A DNA stretch of 64,000 bases. It comes from Rhynchopus sp. YZ270_cl-10 (Eukaryota; Euglenozoa; Diplonemea; Diplonemida; Diplonemidae). Shown in pieces: positions 53,600-61,486 of the stretch. Position 1 is the stretch's first letter, and each line of letters starts with the position of its first letter. Both the position numbers and the translations under genes were made by a program. The notes under the pieces were generated by a model that was not told the origin of the DNA, searched no databases, and was given only the letters and a program-made list of their open reading frames with translations. Location of the stretch: assembly GCA_964035575.1 (NCBI GenBank), contig OZ037833.1, forward strand, positions 186,001-250,000, written 5' to 3'.

Positions 53600-55203
53600 T
53601 TCATGGGAGGAGGGGTGGTTTTTTTGTGTGTAATTTGCTTTGAAAATGTGTCTGAAATATATAAGTGTTTTTTTTTTCGATATGAGTTGTGCGAGTTTGG
53701 TGGTGAAGCAAAATGGTAGATTAAAAAGAATATTTCAAGCACCTTCCGTCGATTCTAAAATAAGAATAATATGTACCGTTTTGGGCCGCTGTAAGCTGTA
53801 ATTGTGTGTACTTCTGCTGAAATTGTGCCTAAAATAGGCACAGTTCAGGTGAGTAGGGTGCTCGTTGTGCCCAGTTGTGCTTTGGGTAAAACGGTACATA
53901 ATAGAATACGACTATTTTCCTCACTGACAATGATGTGCTACGATAATACTACGACGGCAATAGCTATCTTCACCCACACGGTCTTAGAGCTGAACTTCTT
54001 TCGAGGACGCCGCAGCAAAACAGCAAAGACAGAGGCACACCGTGAAAGCGCCACACCTTCGAACCACGAATCAAGCAGAGGCACACATGCCACAGCAACA
54101 CCTGTGTTCACATCCCACAGACGCGCGTTCCTCTCAGTGTTCGAGGAAGGTGATCACCCACACCACAAGAAAAACGGGAAACGAAATAGAGTTTGTTAGG
54201 TGTACGCTTCCACCGTCAACTTCGTTGGACCTATAAAAAAAAATGGGAAGGGGGGGATGTTGTTCGTTTTTTTTTTGTACCCCAAACAGAGATCCTTTTG
54301 TTCCAGTATTTTTGTTTTTTTGTGTTCTCTAGAAACGACCTGTAGTTTTTTTTTTCTTCTGATGACAGAAAATTGAATCATTTCCCCCTGTTGTTGGGGG
54401 AAATCTGCATCTTGTGACGTTTAAACGTTTTGCAACAAAAGAAAGAAAATTACTAAAAAAAGTCCCCATTTCAGAGGAAGTCAGACACAGAACCCACCTC
54501 CCCCCTGTGTATGGGGGAGTTGTGGGTTCTTTTGTACCGATGACATCCAACTTGACACACATATCATGTAAAAGTTTTGAACAATACATTGTGTTCCGAA
54601 AGAGGCAGTGACTAGGATGATATGACTATGTAAAAGACGTTTCTGGAGGGCATTTTTCTTCTTTTTCATTCTTATTTTTGGAAAACGTTTTTCAAATAAT
54701 GCTTCGAAGATGGACAGTTTTTCTTAAGATACAATAACACAACAAACATCGGCGAAATAAAAAAACCCTGTTTTGAAATCCCAAAAATCCTAAGTTTTTA
54801 CCCCTCCGGTGTTGTGTTATTGTATCACTGCACCCTGCTCGAACAGACGGCACACCTTAGTTCATATGAGTGTGGCAGAGAGATGAGAATAAAATATAAA
54901 AAAAAATGAAAAAATGAAACGTTTATAAGATGACCATACGCACTGCATAGCCACCTTGGGGAAAAAAACAACTCTGGTCTGACGTCCCTTTTTTAAAAAA
55001 TACCCCCCTCCTATGTTCTGATAATTCGCGTAGTCGTTATTCAATAAAGGCTCTCTGTTTTCCCCTTTTTTCCCCCCAATTTGAATCTAAAAAAAAAACA
55101 AAAAGACGCCCCAATTTTTTATCTGAAAAAAGTATCTTAGAAAATATTGAAATTTAGCAGCCGTGTGAGTTTGGGCCATTCCCTCCCACACTTCGTAAAT
55201 TTT
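53600..55203. other. Gene-free stretch with foldback
   Basis: No supported gene. A small inverted-repeat element at about 53761-53905 has ends ataatatgtaccgtttt / aaaacggtacataatag. A Ser/Thr/His-rich plus-strand frame at 53804-54199 is weakly coding-like but has no domain. 54918-54955 is a copy of the hairpin family. Confidence 0.5.
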
Positions 55204-57428
55204 CTATTCCTCGGTGCGTGCAGCTGCTGCCCCCTTTCTGCGAGGGGGAAGGTCCTGTGTGGAGTGCGGTGTGTGTACTAATTATTAATTCTTGAAACAT
55301 TTGACAACCTGCGCAAAACTCACTCCGCGCAGAGGAGAGTCTTTTGAGCAAAATTATTACGCATCCACTTACCGTTTGGATAAAAGAAAAACAAAGACGA
55401 AAAAAGGGGGTTTGGGGGGGAAGAGTTTAATTCTTGAACGCATCCCCACAAAAAAAAAAAAACTGCCTCTTTTGTAAACCACATACCTTCTTGTCTCTGC
55501 TGCCCTTCTCCTCAAGGCGCTGTGCAGGGCTCTTCCTCTCCTGCACCTGGAGAGTCACTCCCTTGAATGTGACCTGTTTTTGTTGTGTTGTGTGTTCTTT
55601 TGAGAAGTTTGTTCAATGCTTTATATCCCCCGCGACACCAAAAAAACTGGTTTTATGTGAGCCAGTCATGCTTTCTGTACTAATTCTAGTGTCGGTCCAA
55701 ATGGAGCTTTGGAAATTATTAGAGTCTAAATTCTTCTTCTTTACGTTATCGATAACGTTATAACACCCACAGTATGTCTAATAATTACATTATTAGAGTC
55801 TCGGTACATCATCATTTTATTTTTGTTTTCTGGGTCAAAACGAAGCATCGCTCGAAAGATAAAGCACCAAAGGTCTAATACAAAACCCCCACTGCTGTGT
55901 TACATACATCGCCACTGAGAGCCGCCTCCATAGCCTCCTTCGAGTCGTAGTCGATGTAGCAGCGCTTGCCTCCACCTCCGACACGGCTGTCCTGTGGGCG
56001 AGAGAGAGAGAGAGAGGAGAGGGTACATGAGTGAATTGAAAAGAGTGAAGCAAAGTTGATGAATATCTCATGACACATCATTTTTAAAATGAAAGTGAAG
56101 TTGATAGTGCAAAACGCCTCTGGGACCGCAGACATTGTACCTATTCTTGCCTTGCTTTTCACCCTTTTTCTTGCTAAAAAAGGCAAGAAAAAGCAAAAGG
56201 CAAGATTTAATCTTGTTTGCATTCCATGAAAAACACACAACATACCTGGTAGGTCTTGCCCTTGATGTCCCCGAACTTCCCAAAGATCTCGTCAATGTCG
56301 CTCTCCTTGAATTCCACAGGGAGGTGCGCCACGTACAGCGAGTAGAAGCTGTAGTTCACATCGCGGTCCTTCGTCCCCTTGCCCTCCTTGGCACCCTTCG
56401 CCTCCCCTTTCTCTGCACGGTCGCCCTTCTTGCCTTTGTCTCCCTTCGCTCCTTTTGCGCCTTTTGTTCCTTTTGTCTCTTTGGGTGCTTTCTTTCCTCC
56501 GAAGGTGGGGACCGCACCGCCAACGACACGCGCCACCTTGGAGTGCTCGCTGACTGAGGCTGCCGCCTTGGACCCTGTCAGCATGTTTGCCCACGAGGAG
56601 AAGGGCTGCTTCTCTGCAGGCTTCTCCTCCTCCACTGCCTCCTTCTTGGGGGTCTCCACCTTCGCCTCCTTCTTCTCGACCTTCTCGGTGGGGGTGGGCT
56701 CGGGGGTGGGCTTGGTTGGGGTGGGTGTTGGCGCAGCTGCCTTGGGGACAGAGGCGGGGGTTGCCTTCGGCTTCTCTGCGACCGGGGTGGGTGCGGGGGG
56801 TGCCGGTGGTGCGGCGGGCTCTTCCTCGCTCTCCTCCTCCCAGTCGTCGTCTTCCTCAGGGTCGCAGAGGCGCATAATGTCGTTGTGGATGTAGTAGCTT
56901 CCGTGGGCGTGGCCCAGAAGGAAGGTGTGGTAAAAGCTGCAGACAGCATCGTGGGTCAGCTTGTTGCCCTGCACCATGATCATGACGGAGCCATTAATGG
57001 AAGGGACGAACTCCGCTGTGTGAAGCTTGAATTTGATCTCGCTGTCCTCCTGGGCCAGCTTCTTGGAGATGGCCTCTTTGCCGTAGGTGAACTGCAATGC
57101 TGAGGACATCGGTGCGTGGCAGAAGACGGAGGTCTGAAGAGAAGAGGAGAGAGAATGGGGATGGGCAAGAGCGAGATGTTGTATGTTTTGGGATTTTGCT
57201 CAAAAAAAAAAAAAATGAAATGGGTGGTGTTTTCTCCTTCAGGGTGTACCCCCAAACCCCAAACATACAAAAATTATCACTGAATTCTTAGTGGGTGGAG
57301 GGGAAAATGCATACGTTGTTGTACATAATGGCCAGCTGTTTGGCGTTTGTCGAGAAGAGCGTGTAGTACTGTCCCACGAACGCCTCTCCCACCTGCTCCG
57401 CAGTCTTCTGCTGGCTTGCCACGTCCAT
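55204..57428 (-). CDS. G3BP-like protein: NTF2-like domain plus RRM (five exons)
   Basis: 407 residues from exons 57428-57315, 57133-56246, 55991-55908, 55573-55487 and 55254-55204. All four introns (181, 254, 334 and 232 bp) are phase 0, donors GTATGC or GTATGT, acceptors CAG. Exon 1 plus the start of exon 2 give an NTF2-like domain (EQVGEAFVGQYYTLFSTNAK, then FYHTFLLGHAHGSYYIHNDI). A long Ala/Pro/Lys/Glu linker follows. The RRM is split over exons 2-4: SLYVAHLPVEFKESDIDEIF, GKRCYIDYDSKEAMEAALSG and VTFKGVTLQVQERKSPAQR. NTF2-RRM proteins of the G3BP type bind mRNA and nucleate stress granules. The tail (DLPPRRKGAAAARTEE) is short and lacks the long RGG region of animal G3BP. Intron 2 holds a family C repeat (56093-56140). 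Confidence 0.93.
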
Positions 57429-57814
57429 CTTAATTTTGGCTTTTTCTTTTTTGATGTCTGACAGAAAAATGGTTTTTGTGTTTTTTGAAACTTGGTTGGG
57501 TTAGTGTAGCCTCCCTAGAGTGTGCTCCACTGTGGTATGAACAATTTGTGCTCTTTTTTTGGAGAAAGGGAAATCAGGGGGGGAAAATAACATTTTTTTT
57601 TTCCCCCACAAAAGCTTGTGTCGTTTCGGCCACGCCTAAGAATATCCCCTCATTTTTTGCTCTTTTTGAAGTTCTGTTTTTCTCCGAAAAAAAAGTAAGA
57701 TTTTTCCCCCAGCTAAACTAACTCTAAAAGAGGAAACCACGAATCACCCTACACCCCTTTTTTTTTTCAACCCCTTCCACTGACAAGAATGCTTTCTCCT
57801 TTTTGCCTTTTCAA
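57429..57814. other. Intergenic stretch
   Basis: About 390 bp, no gene. On the minus strand a CTGTCAG lies about 40 bp upstream of the G3BP-like start, a possible spliced-leader acceptor. Confidence 0.45.
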
Positions 57815-58612
57815 TCAGATATATTCAGCAACACCGTTCACTACCCTCTGCTGCATCTTTGCCGGCAAAATATGCAAAAATCTTGCTGCCACATCTAACA
57901 TTCCAAAGTAAATTCTAGGAGGGCCAAACACACTTGCAACCAACGTTTGGCTGAACGCCTCCACCTGCCCTCTGTCCCCCTCCTTTTCCCCTTCACGCGG
58001 CAGACCCAACACTGTGGTCACCGTCACCCCCTTCCTTTGTCTCGCCAGCTCTGGCCGCAATGCCTCGATCAACCCATATACTGCCCATGCATACGTACTC
58101 CGCGTACTGCCTTCGGTTCCGGACATGCCACGCCAGCCTTCTATCGCAACCACTATTGCAGTGGGTCCTCCTCCTCCTCCACCTCCCCCTTCTGTACCTA
58201 AAAACTCCGAAATTTTCATCCTAATCGAGTCCAAAGCATCGGGGATCTCTTCATCATCAGAAATTTTTGAGACAATAAAAAGCGCGCGTGGTGTGGTTCC
58301 GTTCTGGTCTAACCCCTGCTGTGCGGGTAGGTGTTTGCGTACGCCGAAGCGGATGCCTGCTTCGTCACGGATATTGTGCATGGAGAAGAGGGTGTTGCAC
58401 CACGGAAGCGATGTGGTGGGTGTTGTCTTCGTGCGGAAGGGAGCGATGGCTGAGAGGATGTGGAGTACCCCGATGACTGCAACAGCAGCCCAGAGAAGCG
58501 CGAGTGTGACAGCAACCATCCAAGAATTCATCTGCCCCACCACCTCCCCAACCCCACCCCCAACCACCAGAACCCCCGCGAGGAAGCTGCTCAGCATCCA
58601 TTCGTGGCGCAT
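57815..58612 (-). CDS. Membrane-anchored protein with weak SDR-like C-terminal part
   Basis: 265 residues. The start is the ATG at 58612 (MRHEWMLSSF); an in-frame TTG four codons upstream is not used. Two hydrophobic spans at about 7-27 and 30-56 anchor the N-terminus. The rest has a weak likeness to the C-terminal half of short-chain dehydrogenases: STYAWAVYGLIEALRPELAR recalls the active-site helix, followed by a strand-like VTVTTVLGLP and an FGPPRIYFGML tail like that of 11-beta-hydroxysteroid or ketosphinganine reductases. The glycine-rich nucleotide motif is absent and the active-site Lys of YxxxK is replaced by Val, so if it is related it is probably not an active dehydrogenase. A poly-Gly run lies near the middle. 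Confidence 0.6.
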   Translation of the reverse strand: MRHEWMLSSFLAGVLVVGGGVGEVVGQMNSWMVAVTLALLWAAVAVIGVLHILSAIAPFRTKTTPTTSLPWCNTLFSMHNIRDEAGIRFGVRKHLPAQQGLDQNGTTPRALFIVSKISDDEEIPDALDSIRMKISEFLGTEGGGGGGGGPTAIVVAIEGWRGMSGTEGSTRSTYAWAVYGLIEALRPELARQRKGVTVTTVLGLPREGEKEGDRGQVEAFSQTLVASVFGPPRIYFGMLDVAARFLHILPAKMQQRVVNGVAEYI

Positions 58613-59511
58613 TTTTTTTGTCAATTTAAAAAAAAAAATTTGGATGGGATGAAAATGTTTGTGTGCGCATTAAGCGCGTTTTTTTTTCATCCTGATTTAT
58701 TGTTGTAGTAATGTGGAGGATGAGGATGGGGAGGGAGGAGATGAGGGTGAGTTGAAAAAAAGAGGGGTAGTGGGTTGGGCATTTTCATTATTTTGGAGGG
58801 GGGACGGTATCGCGGGGACGCATACCCCGAAGGCGAATACGGATTTGCCCTATATTCGGATCCGAACATAGGGCGAATATAGTAAAAATAGAAACAGACG
58901 GGATATGACAATTGAATAAAACGAGAGCAAAAGATAAATAAACTTTTCCGTTTATCGGCGGTTTGAAAGAAGGGGCTGTAGGGAGGAAAGGGGAAAGGAA
59001 CTGCGTTGGGGTCTTGGTTTTTTGTATATGGTCACAAAGGGGTCTGTCAGCCCACAGCTATGGGAGAGGCTCTTCGGCATTTTACACACCTTCCGCACCT
59101 CGAAGAAACGGGAAAACTGTACCCCCCACTGCCTTGTGCAGTGCGGAACCCTACTACATATAACAACCCCAACACATTGCAAGAGGCAGTGCCAGCGCAG
59201 CTGCCTAACAGTTAACGTAGTAATAAAAACAATGAGGGGGGAAAGGGGTCAAGATTGAATGGGTTACACTGCCGCACACCGCAAACAGAGGGGGTGGCGA
59301 GAGTTGCACACTGTTGGCACATAGGGTTGAACGTTTAAAAATAGAATCTGTCGGGATATGACAATTGAATAAAAAAGAGAGCGAGAAACAACTGTTTCCC
59401 GTCGCAAATGTGTTGCGTTTCGCTGTATGGTGTGGTGAAACAAATACTGACCGAAAGACAAATTTGCAGGCACCTTCTTGCCAATGCTTGGTATATAAAA
59501 AAAATGGGGAT
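58613..59511. other. Gene-free stretch with a 60-bp direct repeat
   Basis: No gene. Direct repeat family H: 58885-58955 and 59337-59405 share cgggatatgacaattgaata followed by an A/G-rich tail. It may mark a local duplication in the 3' flank of the peptidase gene. Confidence 0.55.
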
Positions 59512-60972
59512 TTAGTCCCGAAGCCATTTCTCGATATTCGCGATTTCCAGGGCGCGTGCGGCGAGAACGCTTGGAGGGTCTTCTGGGTTGGAGAAGAAGA
59601 GGTCGAGGTGGTGTGCACCACCCTCGATGACGACGGCCAGCACAGAGGAGGACACGTTCGAGGTCACACCTGCGGCGGACCATGGGTCGTAGTCTCCGTT
59701 GCTGAAGACAATGTTGGAGTACTGGTCAAGCTTGCTTAGCGGGCCGTACTGCTGCACAATCCAGTACGGCTGTGGCTGCACACCGTACTCAGTCTCGCAC
59801 CTCTCGTCAATGAATTCCAGGTCAAAGACCTGCTTCCAAAACATATCCGTCACACCATCCCGCGCATAGTACGTCTCCTGGCAAAGCATCTGCGTACAAA
59901 ACTGGAAGTCCCAAATCCCGTCATGCTCCAGATCCTTGTCGTCAAGCTGGTAGCACGGAATGTCCTTGGTCGCGTTGTTGAAGATATCGGTCGCGGCCTT
60001 GAGTCTGGGCAGCAGCTCTGCTACAGGGGGTTGCACGCCGTCTGTGCCGATCATGGCTGCGCAGGCCTCGCGCACAGGGTAGGCGGAGAGGACGGCAGTG
60101 CCGCCGGTGATGTAGTCTGTGGGGTAGGGATAGTTACCCATGGCCATCATGTCCCAGGCGTACATCAGGAGGTAGGCGAGGGCGAGAACACTGTCCTCAG
60201 TAGGGAGCACGCAGAGGTTAAAGGTGGACTGCAGTTGTGCACGGCCTTGGGCGGTCTTCGCCTGTTCGAAGACCTGTGCGAAGGCAGCACGCACAGTGCT
60301 GTCGCACCCCGCCCGTGCACCTGCCGCAGGCGTTGCATCGCGTGTGACGACCTCCCAGTACGTCTTCCCAAAGGAGTTCGTGAAGTCCGTAAACGAATCC
60401 TTCCCGCTCAACGGAAACCCAAAGATCGGTGCCGACGCAGAGATCGCCCCATCGATCGTGGTCGGGTACTTCATGCGCATCCACGCAGCCAGCATCCCAC
60501 CGTAGGACCCGCCAAACGCAATGACCTTGCTCTCAGGTGACTGCTTGTCCTGCTTGTAGGTGAACAAAACGTTCGCATAGTCCGCTAGGGCCTGCTCGTG
60601 GCTCAGGTACGAGATGTTTCCCTTCGCAAAGCTGGAGCTCCCAAACGGCAGCGACTCTCCGTAGTAGCGGTGCTCTGCGAAGATGAGCAGCGCACTGAAG
60701 CGGTCTTTGTTCTCCCACATCAGCCCAGTGTGGCGTACGTACAGCGTCACATCTGCCTCGTTTCCGCAGTAAAAGAAAATGGGCTCACCCTTCTTCCAAT
60801 TCTCCTCCCCACAAACGTAAACACGCTGCTTGAACGTCCTCCAATCCGTGTCTGGGGTGTAGCTGAAGTGGTCGAGCTTCTGGTTGTACCACTTCAGTGT
60901 GCAGTTCTTTGCTGGGTCAATTGGACTGGCACTCACTGTGGCAAGTACGGCGAACACATTTAAGAAAAGCAT
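59512..60972 (-). CDS. S28 family serine peptidase (prolyl carboxypeptidase-like)
   Basis: 486 residues. The frame is open upstream, but the ATG at 60972 is chosen because it starts a clean signal peptide (MLFLNVFAVLATVSA); the 69 extra residues upstream look non-coding. The mature protein begins near KNCTLKWYNQKLDHFSYTPD, the typical S28 start (NQ.LDHF). The nucleophile is Ser156 in GGSYGGMLAAWMRMKYP, the acid is the Asp of NGDYDPWSAAG and the base is the His pair of EGGAHHLDL near 454-455; all three are intact. S28 enzymes cleave after proline in lysosomes or outside the cell. Length fits the family. Upstream lies a T-run and a TGTCCTCAG acceptor-like site. Confidence 0.95.
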   Translation of the reverse strand: MLFLNVFAVLATVSASPIDPAKNCTLKWYNQKLDHFSYTPDTDWRTFKQRVYVCGEENWKKGEPIFFYCGNEADVTLYVRHTGLMWENKDRFSALLIFAEHRYYGESLPFGSSSFAKGNISYLSHEQALADYANVLFTYKQDKQSPESKVIAFGGSYGGMLAAWMRMKYPTTIDGAISASAPIFGFPLSGKDSFTDFTNSFGKTYWEVVTRDATPAAGARAGCDSTVRAAFAQVFEQAKTAQGRAQLQSTFNLCVLPTEDSVLALAYLLMYAWDMMAMGNYPYPTDYITGGTAVLSAYPVREACAAMIGTDGVQPPVAELLPRLKAATDIFNNATKDIPCYQLDDKDLEHDGIWDFQFCTQMLCQETYYARDGVTDMFWKQVFDLEFIDERCETEYGVQPQPYWIVQQYGPLSKLDQYSNIVFSNGDYDPWSAAGVTSNVSSSVLAVVIEGGAHHLDLFFSNPEDPPSVLAARALEIANIEKWLRD

Positions 60973-61486
60973 TGTCAAGTGGTCTCTGGTGGTGATGGTG
61001 GTGTGAGGGGGAGGGGATACGCCTGCCTCTAGACCTGAGGACAGCCACAACACCACACCATTCGGTTGCACAAAAAAAAAGAAGTTTTTCAGGATGGGGG
61101 GGAAAGCTCCCTCCCTCGACAAGAAACAAAACCAAAATTTTTGACTTGAAATACAAAAATCCCTCTGACAGTGTACCAAAAGAGAAGCTGAAAACTCCTC
61201 ACCGGACAGCAGACGGAGGAACTAAAAAAAAAAATAAAAATTCCCGCTACTACACCAGTAGGTGTAAAGGGAATATTGACAACCAAAAGAATCCATCCGG
61301 ATCAAAAAACCCAACATAATTTTTTCGAAACCTTAGTGTAAACTCGGTGGAGGTTTCAAAAAAGAACTTTGTTTCTCGCTCCGCAAAAAATATTACCACA
61401 GGAACTATCAAGAAGAAGCACAACCATACAGCACCCCCTTCATGCTGCACACACCCCCTTCCTGCTGGTAGTACACACCATTTCCT
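60973..61486. other. Intergenic stretch with family A repeat
   Basis: No gene. A family A copy at 61141-61190 (cttgaaatacaaaaatccct, then gacagtgtacc). The minus strand around 61030-61090 gives the probable mRNA 5' processing site of the peptidase gene. Confidence 0.5.

Noticed and set aside
53804-54199. 131-codon plus-strand frame, Ser/Thr/His-rich
   Set aside because: No domain, no homologous neighbour, opposite to gene direction and partly overlapping a foldback; not supported as a gene.
60973-61179. 69-residue N-terminal extension of the S28 peptidase
   Set aside because: It would bury a clean signal peptide; the extension is encoded across a T-run and a likely acceptor site.
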